Source: Bacteroidaceae bacterium
GTDB lineage: Bacteria; Bacteroidota; Bacteroidia; Bacteroidales; Bacteroidaceae
Assembly (NCBI GenBank): GCA_017471185.1
Contig: JAFUVZ010000035.1
Coordinates: 1 to 48,872 of the forward strand
Length of the DNA stretch: 48,872 bases
Reading direction: 5' to 3'
Part shown: in pieces, positions 34,524-43,675 of the stretch
Layout: every line of letters begins with the position of its first letter
Position numbering within the stretch: position 1 is the first letter of the stretch
Notes under the pieces: generated by a model
Databases searched by the model: none
What the model was told of the DNA's origin: nothing
Seen by the model: the letters and a program-made list of their open reading frames with translations, nothing else
Made by a program: the position numbers and the translations under genes

Positions 34524-35687
34524 ATGAAAAAGAAGACGATTATTTGGATAGTTGTAGCAGTAATCCTTGCATGTGGGATTGGCTACTCTTTATTAAGCGG
34601 AGGTTCATCCGACCTAAAGGTGAATTTCGTAAAGGCTAAAGTGACCCGTGGTGACGTCTCTGCCACTATCACGGCTACAGGCAAGATTGAGCCTGTGACA
34701 GAAGTGGAAGTCGGTACTCAGGTGAGCGGTATCATCGACAAGATTTATGTAGATTACAACTCAGAGGTTGAGAAAGGCCAGCTGATAGCAGAGATGGATA
34801 AGGTTACCTTGATGAGCGACCTGAACTCATCTCAAGCCAATTACAACGGTCAGAAAGCCAATTATGAATACCAGGAGAAAACCTATAACCGCAACAAGGC
34901 ATTGCATGAGAAACAGCTCATCAGCGATACGGAGTTTGAACAAAGCGAATACAGTTACCTGAGCGCAAAGGCACAGTACGAGCAGAGCAAGGCAAATCTG
35001 GCGAAGGCTCAGCGCAACCTGTCTTATGCCACCATCTACTCACCTATCGACGGTGTGGTTATCAACAAGGCTGTAGAAGAAGGACAGACAGTAGCAGCTG
35101 GTTTCAACACCCCTACCTTGTTTAACATAGCTGCCGACCTGACTCAGATGAGGGTAGTGGCTGATGTGGATGAAGCCGACATAGGCGGTATCGTGGAAGG
35201 CTTACGCGCCACCTTCACCGTGGACGCTTATCCTGAGGATGTGTTCGAAGGAACGGTAGTACAGGTAAGACTTGGTGAGAAAAGCAGTTCTACCACCTCC
35301 AGTTCTGTCGTTACCTACGAGGTAGTGATTAACGCTCCCAACGACGACTTGAAGCTGAAGCCAAGACTGACTGCCAATGTAACGATATACAAGCAGGAGA
35401 AGAAGAATGTGGTGGTAGTGCCGAGCCGTGCACTGCGGTTCACCCCTAACCCGACCAATGCCAAAGGCTATATAGTGAACAACATTGATGCTCCTCAGAA
35501 AGTCTGGACGCTGCAAGGCAATGTGTTTACAGCTCATGCAGTGGATGCCGGTCTCAGTGGAAACCAGATGACAGAAGTGAGTGGTATCGATGAAGGCACC
35601 GAAGTAGTTGTAGAGGTTAATACTGTTCAGGCTCAGAATGGCTTCGGTCCTCGTGGTGGAGGCCCAGGCCCTGGAGGTCCGTTCTAA
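34524..35687 (+). CDS. MacA-like periplasmic adaptor
   Basis: Membrane-fusion protein of 387 residues with one N-terminal span (TIIWIVVAVILACGIGYSLL). A biotinyl/lipoyl half-motif follows (ATGKIEPVTEVEVGTQVSGII), then a long coiled-coil hairpin (about 90-165), the second lipoyl half (ATIYSPIDGVVINKAVEEGQTV) and beta-barrel domains. The tail is glycine/proline-rich (GPRGGGPGPGGPF). It links the inner-membrane ABC part to the TolC-like channel. A tract of heptamer repeats separates it from the ATPase gene. Confidence 0.9.
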   Translation: MKKKTIIWIVVAVILACGIGYSLLSGGSSDLKVNFVKAKVTRGDVSATITATGKIEPVTEVEVGTQVSGIIDKIYVDYNSEVEKGQLIAEMDKVTLMSDLNSSQANYNGQKANYEYQEKTYNRNKALHEKQLISDTEFEQSEYSYLSAKAQYEQSKANLAKAQRNLSYATIYSPIDGVVINKAVEEGQTVAAGFNTPTLFNIAADLTQMRVVADVDEADIGGIVEGLRATFTVDAYPEDVFEGTVVQVRLGEKSSSTTSSSVVTYEVVINAPNDDLKLKPRLTANVTIYKQEKKNVVVVPSRALRFTPNPTNAKGYIVNNIDAPQKVWTLQGNVFTAHAVDAGLSGNQMTEVSGIDEGTEVVVEVNTVQAQNGFGPRGGGPGPGGPF

Positions 35688-35768
35688 CATTGAACATTGA
35701 ACATTGAGCATTGAACATTGAACATTGAGCATTGAAATTATTCATTATTAATTATTCATTGTTCATTA
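35688..35768. repeat. Composite heptamer repeat tract
   Basis: Seven copies of GAACATT/GAGCATT, then GAAATTATTCATTATT and further ATTCATT-type units, in the 133-bp gap between the adaptor and ATPase genes of the efflux operon. The junction and unit order equal those of the tract at 20175-20290. Confidence 0.9.
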
Positions 35769-35820
35769 AAAAAATTGATGCGAAGCAAAACACTGAACAA
35801 AAACAGTAAAAGAATTTGTT

Positions 35821-36567
35821 ATGAGTAAACCAGTTATAGAACTTCAGAATGTAAAGCGCAAATTCATCGTGGGCGATGAGGTGGTGAGGGCTTTGAGAGG
35901 CGTCAGCTTCACCATCAACGAGGGTGAGTTTGTTACCATCATGGGTACTTCAGGTTCCGGAAAGTCAACCTTACTGAACACACTGGGTTGCCTCGACACT
36001 CCTACCAGCGGTGAATATATCCTCGACGGAGTACCCGTGAGGACCATGTCCAGAAACCAGCGCGCTATCCTGCGCAACCGCAAGATAGGGTTTGTATTCC
36101 AGAACTATAATCTGCTGGCTAAGACCACGGCTGTGGAAAACGTTGAGCTGCCGCTAATGTACAACTCTGAGGTGTCAGCCTCTGAACGCCGCCGCAGAGC
36201 TATCGAGGCATTGAAGGCGGTGGGCTTGGGCGACCGTCTGGAACACAAGTCCAACCAGATGTCAGGCGGACAGATGCAACGTGTGGCCATCGCACGGGCT
36301 TTGGTTAACAACCCTGCCGTAATTCTGGCAGATGAGGCGACAGGTAACTTGGACACACGGACCTCATTCGAGATTTTAGTGCTTTTCCAGAAGCTGCACG
36401 CCGAAGGACGTACCATTATCTTCGTGACGCACAACCCTGAGATTGCTCAATATAGCAGTCGCACGATCACCCTGCGTGACGGTTTAATTAAAGAGGATGT
36501 GATAAACAACAACATTTTAAGTGCTGCCGAGACATTGGCTACAATACCAATACCTGACGAACAATAA
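35821..36567 (+). CDS. MacB/LolD-type ABC transporter ATPase
   Basis: ATP-binding subunit of 248 residues: Walker [10 protein letters not shown] (43-51 region), Q-loop FVFQNYNLL, signature MSGGQMQR, Walker [13 protein letters not shown], and H-loop VTHNPEIA. The LolD/MacB-like spacing and neighbours indicate a mechanotransmission-type exporter rather than an importer. It powers the permease encoded 12 bp downstream; the two parts are one polypeptide in E. coli MacB but separate here. Confidence 0.93.
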   Translation: MSKPVIELQNVKRKFIVGDEVVRALRGVSFTINEGEFVTIMGTSGSGKSTLLNTLGCLDTPTSGEYILDGVPVRTMSRNQRAILRNRKIGFVFQNYNLLAKTTAVENVELPLMYNSEVSASERRRRAIEALKAVGLGDRLEHKSNQMSGGQMQRVAIARALVNNPAVILADEATGNLDTRTSFEILVLFQKLHAEGRTIIFVTHNPEIAQYSSRTITLRDGLIKEDVINNNILSAAETLATIPIPDEQ

Positions 36568-36579
36568 AAAAGAAGCGAT

Positions 36580-37800
36580 ATGAACTATGTGAATCTTTTC
36601 AAGATAGCCCTGAAAGCCATCGCCAACAACAAGACCCGTTCATTACTCACCATGCTGGGTATCATTATCGGTATCGCATCAGTGATCGCGATGCTGGGAT
36701 TTGGTCAAGGCACTCAGGAGCAGATTACGAGCGAGATATCTTCAATGGGTTCCAACATGATCATGATTAACCCTGGAGGAGAGCGCAGAGCCGGACAACG
36801 TATGGACGCCAGCTCTATGCAGACCTTGAAGATGGAGGACTATGAAGCGATCCGCAACGAATGCGATCATGTGAGCTATGTCAGTCCGAGCGTATCCAGC
36901 TCAGGGCAACTGGTAGCTGGCAACAACAACTATCCGGCATCATTGACCGGCTGTGGTGAGGATTACCTGAAAATACGCCAGCTGGAAATGGCAGAAGGAG
37001 ACATGTTCTCGGAACAGGATGTGAAGACAGCGGCCAAGGTTGTGGTGTTAGGCAAGACCATTGTCGATAACCTCTTCCCCTATGAAGACCCGATAGGCAA
37101 GACGATCCGTGTGAACCAGATTCCTTTCCGTGTGATTGGCGTTCTGGAAAGCAAGGGTACCAACTCTATGGGTATGGACCAGGATGAAATCGTGCTGGCA
37201 CCGTTCACTACCGTGATGAAACGTATGCTTTCACAGTCTCACCTGCAAGGCATTCAAGCCAGTGCATTGACAGAGGCAGACACTGACGCTGCCATGGAAG
37301 AGATAGAGACTGTACTGCGACGCAACCACCGCCTGAAGGATGGCGACGAGAATAACTTCACCCTAAACTCCATGCAGGAAATCATGGAAACCATGAATAC
37401 CGTAACCGGCATGTTGACGCTTCTGTTAGCAGCTATAGCGGGTATCTCATTGGTAGTAGGCGGCATCGGTATCATGAACATCATGTACGTGTCTGTTACC
37501 GAGCGCACCAAGGAGATCGGTCTGCGAATGTCAGTCGGTGCACGAGGCATAGACATCCTGAGCCAGTTCTTAATTGAAGCAGTGCTTATTTGCCTCACAG
37601 GCGGTATCATAGGTATTATGTTGGGATATGGATTAGGCGCATTGGTCGGCATGTTGTCTGACCAGGTAGCAGTATCTATCTCCACCAGCTCTGTGGTACT
37701 GGCGTTTAGTGTCTGCGTACTCATCGGCATGTTCTTCGGCTGGTATCCGGCAAAGAAAGCCGCTAATCTTGACCCTATCGAGGCTTTGAGATACGAATAA
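36580..37800 (+). CDS. MacB-like ABC transporter permease (FtsX fold)
   Basis: Protein of 406 residues with four membrane spans: one at the N-terminus (SLLTMLGIIIGIASVIAMLGFG), a large periplasmic MacB_PCD domain (about 50-280), and three at the C-terminus containing MTLLLAAIAGISLVVGGIGIMNIM-like and EIGLRMSVGARGIDILSQFL segments. It drives export of macrolides, peptides or outer-membrane lipids through the TolC-like duct. The real cargo cannot be deduced. Confidence 0.92.
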   Translation: MNYVNLFKIALKAIANNKTRSLLTMLGIIIGIASVIAMLGFGQGTQEQITSEISSMGSNMIMINPGGERRAGQRMDASSMQTLKMEDYEAIRNECDHVSYVSPSVSSSGQLVAGNNNYPASLTGCGEDYLKIRQLEMAEGDMFSEQDVKTAAKVVVLGKTIVDNLFPYEDPIGKTIRVNQIPFRVIGVLESKGTNSMGMDQDEIVLAPFTTVMKRMLSQSHLQGIQASALTEADTDAAMEEIETVLRRNHRLKDGDENNFTLNSMQEIMETMNTVTGMLTLLLAAIAGISLVVGGIGIMNIMYVSVTERTKEIGLRMSVGARGIDILSQFLIEAVLICLTGGIIGIMLGYGLGALVGMLSDQVAVSISTSSVVLAFSVCVLIGMFFGWYPAKKAANLDPIEALRYE

Positions 37801-37822
37801 TATTTCGTAACTTCGCAGCATT

Positions 37823-38905
37823 ATGACAGAGATTAAGATGCCAAATAGAAAACTGCTCGCACACATCGTGGTATGGGGAATCATGTTAGCATTCCCCTAC
37901 CTCATGTTGTTACGTGGCGGTAGCAATCTCCAAATCAGCAGTTATCTGCTTTTCGGCAGTTTCTGGATGGGTGTCTGGATTTTGGTATTCTACATAAACT
38001 ATCTTTGGTTAGTACCACAGTATATCCTCAAGCAACGCATTCAGTGGTTTTTTCTGCTTAACATTGTCATTATTCTGTCTTTCTCGTTAGGTTTCCACTT
38101 CTGGGGTGAGCACATGTTCAGCTACTTCTTGGACCGTTTCCCGGAAGAAGCCGTAAGATATAGAGAGCAGTTCAACCCCGAATTCCGTCCCCCTATCTGG
38201 GTGGAGGTGATAAGGGATTCATTCCCTCTTTTCATCATTGCGATCATCGCTACCCTGATTAAGCTCAATGAAGAATGGCGCAGGTCAGAAACCTCACGTA
38301 AAGAGGCAGAGAAAGCATTGGCAGAAGCCGAACTGCAGAATCTGCGCAGCCAGTTGAATCCTCATTTCCTGCTGAACACACTGAACAATATCTATGCGCT
38401 CATCGCCTTTGATACAGACAAGGCGCAAGAGTCTGTGCAGGAACTCAGCAAGCTGTTGCGCCACGTGCTGTATGATAACCGCGAGCAGTTCACTACCCTG
38501 AGCAAGGAAATGGAGTTCATCCAAAGTTACATCGAACTGATGCGCATCCGTCTGAGTTCCAATGTCAAGGTGGAAACCGAATATGACCTCAGCCTGCAGA
38601 GCCAGACACAGATAGCTCCTCTTATCTTCATCTCTCTGGTGGAGAACGCTTTCAAGCATGGCATCTCACCGACTGAACCCAGCTATATCAGGATACGTTT
38701 CAGTGAAACGCAAGGCTGTGTACGCTGTCTCATCCAGAACAGCAACCACCGTAAGGTGGGCTACGACAAGAGTGGCAGCGGCATTGGCTTGGAGCAGGTG
38801 CGCAAGCGTCTTGACCTGACATACCCGGGCAAATATAAATGGAACTACGGGCTGAGTAATGATGGCAAGGAATACTCCTCGTCACTTGAGATTTATACGA
38901 ATTGA
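37823..38905 (+). CDS. LytS/YehU-type sensor histidine kinase
   Basis: Membrane kinase of 360 residues with four spans in the first 150 residues, a short coiled coil (about 150-175), and a His_kinase domain with H181 as phosphoacceptor (LRSQLNPHFLLNTLNNI). The ATP-binding part has LIFISLVENAFKHGI and GSGIGLEQVRKRL. The lack of an extracellular sensor domain suggests intramembrane sensing. Located 22 bp after the permease, with the LytTR regulator 3 bp downstream, so it likely senses the substrate or stress for this pump. Confidence 0.92.
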   Translation: MTEIKMPNRKLLAHIVVWGIMLAFPYLMLLRGGSNLQISSYLLFGSFWMGVWILVFYINYLWLVPQYILKQRIQWFFLLNIVIILSFSLGFHFWGEHMFSYFLDRFPEEAVRYREQFNPEFRPPIWVEVIRDSFPLFIIAIIATLIKLNEEWRRSETSRKEAEKALAEAELQNLRSQLNPHFLLNTLNNIYALIAFDTDKAQESVQELSKLLRHVLYDNREQFTTLSKEMEFIQSYIELMRIRLSSNVKVETEYDLSLQSQTQIAPLIFISLVENAFKHGISPTEPSYIRIRFSETQGCVRCLIQNSNHRKVGYDKSGSGIGLEQVRKRLDLTYPGKYKWNYGLSNDGKEYSSSLEIYTN

Positions 38906-38908
38906 AAT

Positions 38909-39634
38909 ATGGAAAAGTTACGTTGTGCGGTGGTAGATGACGAGCCGTTGGCTTTGGGACTGATGGCAAGTTATGTGAAGAAGACTCCCTTCCTGGAACT
39001 GGTGGGAGCCTATGGCAGTGCGGTACAGGCTATGCAGGAAATGCATGACCATCCCGTTGACCTGCTGTTTCTCGACATCCAGATGCCAGAGCTTAACGGA
39101 TTGGACTATTCCCGTATGCTTCCCCGACAGACCAGGGTGGTGTTCACCACCGCCTTCAACCAGTATGCCATCGACGGTTACCGCGTGAATGCGCTCGACT
39201 ATCTGCTCAAACCTATCTCCTACCCCGATTTCCTGCAGGCAGCCAACAAGGCGCAGGATTGGTTCAAACTCGTGGAACAAGGACAGAAAGAACATACAGA
39301 CTCTTCAGACAGTATCCGGAGCATATTCGTCAAGAGTGAGTATAAACTCATCCAGATAGAACTGAAAAACATTCTCTATATTGAAGGACTGAAGGATTAC
39401 GTGAAGATTTATGAAGAAAATTCCGCGAAACCCATCATGTCGCTGATGAGCATGAAATCTTTAGAAGAAATGCTTCCAGCCAGTCGGTTTATACGAGTAC
39501 ACCGTTCCTATATCGTTCAAAAAGAAAAGATTAGAATCATCGACCACAACCGCATTGTTTTCGGAAACACCTATATTCCCATCGGCGACAACTACAAACA
39601 AGCCTTTCAAGAGTTTCTTGATAAACGAAGTTGA
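38909..39634 (+). CDS. LytTR-family response regulator
   Basis: Regulator of 241 residues: a receiver domain with phosphoacceptor D56 (LLFLDIQMPELNG) and acidic pair D10-D11, then a LytTR DNA-binding domain (SIFVKSEYKLIQIELKNILYIEGLKDYV ... RVHRSYIV). It pairs with the kinase just upstream and should control the efflux operon and perhaps other targets. Its stop codon lies inside the hairpin at 39631-39650. Confidence 0.93.
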   Translation: MEKLRCAVVDDEPLALGLMASYVKKTPFLELVGAYGSAVQAMQEMHDHPVDLLFLDIQMPELNGLDYSRMLPRQTRVVFTTAFNQYAIDGYRVNALDYLLKPISYPDFLQAANKAQDWFKLVEQGQKEHTDSSDSIRSIFVKSEYKLIQIELKNILYIEGLKDYVKIYEENSAKPIMSLMSMKSLEEMLPASRFIRVHRSYIVQKEKIRIIDHNRIVFGNTYIPIGDNYKQAFQEFLDKRS

Positions 39635-39650
39635 GTATAAAAATACTCAA
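39631..39650 (+). terminator. Hairpin at the end of the efflux operon
   Basis: A perfect 8-bp stem (TTGAGTAT/ATACTCAA) around AAAA that includes the stop codon of the LytTR gene, followed by AATATTTT. It is AT-rich and so a weak terminator at best. Confidence 0.4.
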
Positions 39651-39655
39651 AATAT

Positions 39656-39708
39656 TTTGCCGTTTAACATAAAAGGCCTATATTTGCACAAAATTACTGA
39701 ATTTGTGC
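39656..39708 (+). promoter_or_regulatory. Promoter and 5' hairpin of the acyl-CoA ligase gene
   Basis: TTTG (39656-39659), a 19-bp spacer and TATATTTG (39679-39686): a perfect Bacteroidetes promoter. It is followed by an inverted repeat GCACAAA..TTTGTGC (39686-39708) that spans the predicted transcript start, so it may be a 5' stabilising hairpin or an operator. Confidence 0.75.
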
Positions 39709-39717
39709 AATTATAAC

Positions 39718-41376
39718 ATGGAACAAGGCTTTTTACAATTAATAGAAAACTCAATCAAGAAGAACTGGGACTTAGATGCCCTGACCGATTATAACGGTGC
39801 GACGCTACAGTATAAGGATGTGGCTCGCAAGATTGAGAAAGTTCATATTTTCTTAGAGGAAGCTGGCGTTAAGAAAGGCGATAAGATTGCCATCTGCGGA
39901 CGCAACTCATCCCATTGGGGAGTTACCTTTCTCGGTATTCTCACCTATGGTGCCATTGCGGTACCTATACTTCATGAATTCAAGGCAGACAACATCCATC
40001 ACATCGTGAATCATTCTGACGCACGTATGCTGTATGTGGGTGACCGTGTCTGGGAGGAGATCAATGAGCAGGCTATGCCACACTTAGAGGGCATCATGCT
40101 GATGACCGACTTCTCTGTGCTGGTAGCCCGTAACAAGAAACTGCTGCATGCGCGCGAGCACCTCAATGAGATTTTCGGTCATAAGTACCCCAAGAACTTC
40201 CGCCCTGAGCATGTACAGTACTATAAGGAGCAGAGTCCTGACGAGTTAGCTATGATTAACTACACTTCAGGTACCACCAGTTCATCCAAGGGTGTGATGA
40301 TTCCTTATCGTGCTTTGTGGTCGAATATGGCTTTTGCCCAAAGCGTACTTGACCTATATCCTGGAGATAAAGTCGTAAGTATCCTCCCGATGGCCCACAC
40401 CTTTGGCATGGCGTTCGAGTTCCTTTATGAATTTGTAGTAGGATGTCATGTGTATTTCCTCACACGTGTACCGTCTCCAAAGATCATCGCCCAGGCTTTC
40501 GCAGATGTGAAGCCTCGCATCATCATTGCCGTGCCACTGGTGGTAGAGAAGATTATCAAGAAGAAAGTGCTTCCGCAACTGGAGAAGAATATCTGGGCAC
40601 AGCTGATGCTGAACCTGCCTATCCTCAGCGATATTGTGAAGAAACGCATCTGCGAGCAGGTGACCGCAGGCTTCGGAGGCAACTTCATCGAGGTCATCAT
40701 CGGAGGCGCTCCGTTGAACAAAGAGGTGGAGTCTTTCCTCAAGTCCATCAACTTCCGCTATATGGTGGGCTATGGCATGACTGAATGTGCTCCAATCATC
40801 TCATACGAGGGATGGGAGAAGTTCAAGCCATACTCTTGCGGAAAAGCTGCTCCGCGTATGGAGATCAAGATTGAATCATCAGACCCACAGAACGTGCCGG
40901 GTGAAATCTTGGTAAAAGGTATGAACGTGATGTTGGGCTACTATAAGAATCCGGAGGCTACAAAGGCTGTAATGACCGATGACGGCTGGTTGCGTACAGG
41001 CGACTTGGGCGTGTTGGATTCAGAGGGCAACCTCACTATCCGTGGCCGATCTAAGAACATGATTTTGGGACCTGGCGGTCAGAACATCTATCCTGAAGAG
41101 ATAGAAGGACAGCTGAACAGCATGCCATACGTAGCTGAGAGCATCGTTATCCAGCAGGACGACAAGCTCGTCGGATTGGTTTATCCAGACTTCGACTTGG
41201 CTAACAAAGAAGGCATCCAGAACGGCAAGATGGCTACGGTCATGGAAGAAAACCGAGTATTGCTGAACCAGAAACTTCCTGGATATTGCCAAATCAGCAA
41301 GATTAAGATCTTCTACGAAGAATTTGAAAAGACTCCAAAGAAATCCATCAAGCGATATCTTTACCAGAACGCTTGA
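39718..41376 (+). CDS. AMP-binding long-chain acyl-CoA ligase
   Basis: Adenylate-forming enzyme of 552 residues. Motifs: INYTSGTTSSSKGVMIPY (AMP/ATP P-loop), YGMTECAPIISY, GWLRTGDLG (ATP-binding), and KNMILGPGGQNIYPEEIE in the C-terminal domain, with a late lysine in KTPKKSIKRYL. It activates fatty acids as acyl-CoA (or acyl-AMP) in the cytoplasm. The start is ATG 39718, downstream of the promoter and hairpin; a TTG five codons upstream lies within the leader. Single gene with its own terminator. Substrate chain length is not readable. Confidence 0.9.
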   Translation: MEQGFLQLIENSIKKNWDLDALTDYNGATLQYKDVARKIEKVHIFLEEAGVKKGDKIAICGRNSSHWGVTFLGILTYGAIAVPILHEFKADNIHHIVNHSDARMLYVGDRVWEEINEQAMPHLEGIMLMTDFSVLVARNKKLLHAREHLNEIFGHKYPKNFRPEHVQYYKEQSPDELAMINYTSGTTSSSKGVMIPYRALWSNMAFAQSVLDLYPGDKVVSILPMAHTFGMAFEFLYEFVVGCHVYFLTRVPSPKIIAQAFADVKPRIIIAVPLVVEKIIKKKVLPQLEKNIWAQLMLNLPILSDIVKKRICEQVTAGFGGNFIEVIIGGAPLNKEVESFLKSINFRYMVGYGMTECAPIISYEGWEKFKPYSCGKAAPRMEIKIESSDPQNVPGEILVKGMNVMLGYYKNPEATKAVMTDDGWLRTGDLGVLDSEGNLTIRGRSKNMILGPGGQNIYPEEIEGQLNSMPYVAESIVIQQDDKLVGLVYPDFDLANKEGIQNGKMATVMEENRVLLNQKLPGYCQISKIKIFYEEFEKTPKKSIKRYLYQNA

Positions 41377-41413
41377 TATTGACCTGTTTTATTTACAATC
41401 TACAAAGAAGGTC

Positions 41414-41443
41414 ATCCCCACCGGTTTGGTGGGGATTTTCTTT
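41414..41443 (+). terminator. Rho-independent terminator of the acyl-CoA ligase gene
   Basis: Nine-base-pair stem (ATCCCCACC/GGTGGGGAT) with a GGTTT loop followed by TTTTCTTTT. Confidence 0.9.
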
Positions 41444-41716
41444 TCATTGCAGGATAAACCCGACCTTACGGCGGTTATCATTAGGCCTGGCTGCGAAGTG
41501 CAGCCAATAGACATAGCCGGCAGGAGTGCCTCCCTCGCTCCGCATGGTTTTACGTTCTAAAAACAGCTCGTCAAACTCCTGCTTCTTCTGGTCGGCGATG
41601 TCGAGCAGGATGCACATATACCTGATGGCCTGCTCCAGTCCTGCACAGCGGATATCCACCGCACAGCCCCTCATGTGGTTGCTGGTCTTCGAGGGCTTCA
41701 GCCCTGCTTTCTCCAT
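41444..41716 (-). pseudogene. Peptidase M15-like fragment (C-terminal half)
   Basis: Reading frame of 90 residues matching the second half of an M15 D-Ala-D-Ala carboxypeptidase/endolysin: SNHMRGCAVDIRC with zinc-ligand candidates H14 and D21, a middle helix region, and YWLHFAARP with the last histidine. The first half, with the GYRCP-type start of the domain, is missing; the frame is closed by a TAA four codons before the first ATG. It overlaps the end of the ORF6N frame (41698-41716). Probably a remnant. Confidence 0.65.
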
Positions 41717-42228
41717 CGCCAGCCATTCTTAAGCAGTATGAATCCGATTGGCTTCCGCTCCTTCTTCGCAGGCTCTTTGGCTTGCAGCTCTGCCAATGCC
41801 ATACTGATGGCATCCAGTTGGGCACGGGTATCTTCGTTGATGTCGTTCTGGTCAGCAAGCGAAGCATTCATTTCTTCTTTGACTTCTCTAAGTTCTCTTT
41901 CTATAAGGTCAATCCTATTTGTTGTATCCGTTAATGATAATAGTTTCCTTAATGAAACGAAAGCTCGCATTATTTGCCTGTTAATTTCTATAGCTGTTTC
42001 TGACCGCAAAACACTGCTAAGCATGGCTACACCCATTTCTGTAAATGCATATACTCCGTATCTGTTACCACCCCAACTTGAGGTGCCAATTTGGCATCTC
42101 AAGATTTCTTCTTGAGAAAGCATCATCAAGAAATCATCTCCTTCAAAGCGTCTTATATTCCTTTTTACAGCACGTTTTAATTGAGACGTTTCCACCCCAT
42201 AGAGCTCTGCTAAATCACGATCTAGCAT
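41698..42228 (-). pseudogene. ORF6N-domain DNA-binding protein, N-terminally truncated
   Basis: Frame of 176 residues from ATG 42228 with an ORF6N domain (MLDRDLAELYGVETSQLKRAVKRN, SSWGGNRYGVYAFTEMGVAML), a coiled-coil stretch, and a basic tail. Full-length members begin about 15-20 residues earlier with an 'I..IRGQRVMLDRD' stretch. Here the upstream codons read L-S-Q-R-V directly after a TAA, so the original N-terminus is lost. ORF6N proteins come from phages and mobile elements. Translation from ATG 42228 or the GTG before it is conceivable, so it may still be expressed. Confidence 0.7.
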
Positions 42229-42323
42229 CACTCGCTGGGAGAGTTTTTGTTATGAGACACGTCCCTGGGCATCAAATTCTGAATCTTTACGCTTTCATGC
42301 ATACATCTTTAGAAATAATAGCT

Positions 42324-42331
42324 TATATTTG
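42324..42331 (+). promoter_or_regulatory. -7 element of the GH5 gene
   Basis: TATATTTG, a perfect TAnnTTTG match 28 bp before the ATG at 42359; no clear -33 TTTG. Confidence 0.55.
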
Positions 42332-42358
42332 CATCAGTATAATATAGAATTGAAAGCA

Positions 42359-43489
42359 ATGAAAAAGATTTTTACTTTACTGGTATTTGTCGTCATAGCA
42401 GTGCTTTCCCTGGGTTCTTGTGGAGGTCAACAGGGAAGCGGAGTGAATAACTTCAGCATCAAGCGAGGCACCAACTTGAGCCACTGGCTGTCGCAATCAA
42501 GGGTGACGGGTGAGGAACGCAGGAAGCACATCCAGGAAGACGACTTTGCCCGTCTGGAGCAACTGGGCTTCGACTTTGTCCGCATCCCCATTGACGAGGT
42601 ACAGTTCTGGGATGAGTATGGCAACAGGTTGCCTGAGGCTTGGGAATTGCTGACCAATGCCATCAACCTGGCTGAGAAGCATCATCTGCGTGTGGTGGTT
42701 GATTTGCACATCATCCGCTCTCATGCCTTCATTGACAACAACAATAACAACACCTTGTTTACCTCTGAGGAGTCACAGCAGAAACTTATTGATATGTGGT
42801 ATCAATTGTCTGATGTGCTGAAGGGCTATAGCAACGACTCTGTGGCATACGAGTTTATGAATGAACCTATTGCCCCAGAACACGAACAATGGAACGTGGT
42901 GGTGGAGAAGGTGCACAAGGCTTTGCGAGCTATTGAGCCACAACGTACTTTGGTGATTGGCTCTAACCGTTGGCAGGACTATGAAACCATCAAGTACCTG
43001 CGTGTGCCGGAGGGCGACAAGAACATCATCCTTTCCTTCCACTATTACCATCCTATGCTTATCACCCATCGAGGCGCTTTCTGGACTCCCCTCGGTAGAT
43101 TTAAAGGTGACATCAACTATCCAGGCGTGCTTATCACCCAGGAGGACTATGATGCTGCTCCTGAGGAGATTAAGGAAGAGCTGAAGCCTTTCCTCACCCA
43201 GGTTTGGAACAAGGACAAGATTCGTGCGGACTTCAAGGATGCCATCGAAGCTGCCAAGAAGTATGGCCTTCAGTTGTTCTGTGGCGAGTGGGGTGTGTAT
43301 GAACCTGTTGAGCGTGACTTGGCTTATAAGTGGTATAAGGATATGATTGAGGTGTTCGATGAGTTCGACATTGCTTGGACAACCTGGTGCTATGATGGCG
43401 ACTTCGGCTTCTATGACCAGCGCACGGAATCCTACAAAGACAAGCCTCTGGTGGATATCCTGATGTCTGGCAAAGGACTGGGCGAGTAA
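42359..43489 (+). CDS. GH5-family glycoside hydrolase lipoprotein
   Basis: Predicted lipoprotein of 376 residues (lipobox LGSC, C21) with a single GH5-type TIM barrel. It has RGTNLSHW and FVRIPI near the N-terminus, the acid/base E169 in YEFMNEP, HYYHP near 228-232 and the nucleophile E310 in FCGEWGVY. Members hydrolyse beta-1,4-glucans or mannans at the cell surface or in the periplasm. Starting at ATG 42359 gives an optimal signal; an upstream ATG at 42329 lies over the promoter -7 box. It forms a single-gene unit with promoter and terminator. Confidence 0.88.
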   Translation: MKKIFTLLVFVVIAVLSLGSCGGQQGSGVNNFSIKRGTNLSHWLSQSRVTGEERRKHIQEDDFARLEQLGFDFVRIPIDEVQFWDEYGNRLPEAWELLTNAINLAEKHHLRVVVDLHIIRSHAFIDNNNNNTLFTSEESQQKLIDMWYQLSDVLKGYSNDSVAYEFMNEPIAPEHEQWNVVVEKVHKALRAIEPQRTLVIGSNRWQDYETIKYLRVPEGDKNIILSFHYYHPMLITHRGAFWTPLGRFKGDINYPGVLITQEDYDAAPEEIKEELKPFLTQVWNKDKIRADFKDAIEAAKKYGLQLFCGEWGVYEPVERDLAYKWYKDMIEVFDEFDIAWTTWCYDGDFGFYDQRTESYKDKPLVDILMSGKGLGE

Positions 43490-43519
43490 ACTTCTTACCT
43501 GTATCCAATAATAAAAGAG

Positions 43520-43550
43520 CAGGCAGGGCTTTCACCCTGCCTGTTGTTTT
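43520..43550 (+). terminator. Rho-independent terminator of the GH5 gene
   Basis: Nine-base-pair stem (CAGGCAGGG/CCCTGCCTG) with a CTTTCA loop, followed by TTGTTTT. Confidence 0.9.
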
Positions 43551-43564
43551 AATACATAAGTTCT

Positions 43565-43657
43565 TTAACTATCTGAATGTAAATCATCATACTTCATCCA
43601 AGCTATTGCTAAGAGTCCAAGTATCCCTGTCACTATCATTACTACAATAAAAGCCAT
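43565..43657 (-). CDS. 30-residue single-span membrane microprotein
   Basis: Short gene from ATG 43657 to TAA 43565. The 30 residues begin MAFIVVMIVTGILGLL, form one membrane helix and end with a polar acidic tail (KYDDLHSDS). It starts 18 bp after the stop of the 69-residue membrane protein gene and has a purine-rich AAGAAG sequence before the ATG. Both genes fall under one strong promoter, so a real translated peptide is likely. I do not recognise the family. Confidence 0.55.
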   Translation of the reverse strand: MAFIVVMIVTGILGLLAIAWMKYDDLHSDS

Positions 43658-43675
43658 AATCAAATCTTCTTATTG

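Noticed and set aside
40443-40784. Plus-strand frame of 113 codons inside the acyl-CoA ligase gene
   Set aside because: Arginine/histidine-rich out-of-frame shadow of a conserved enzyme.
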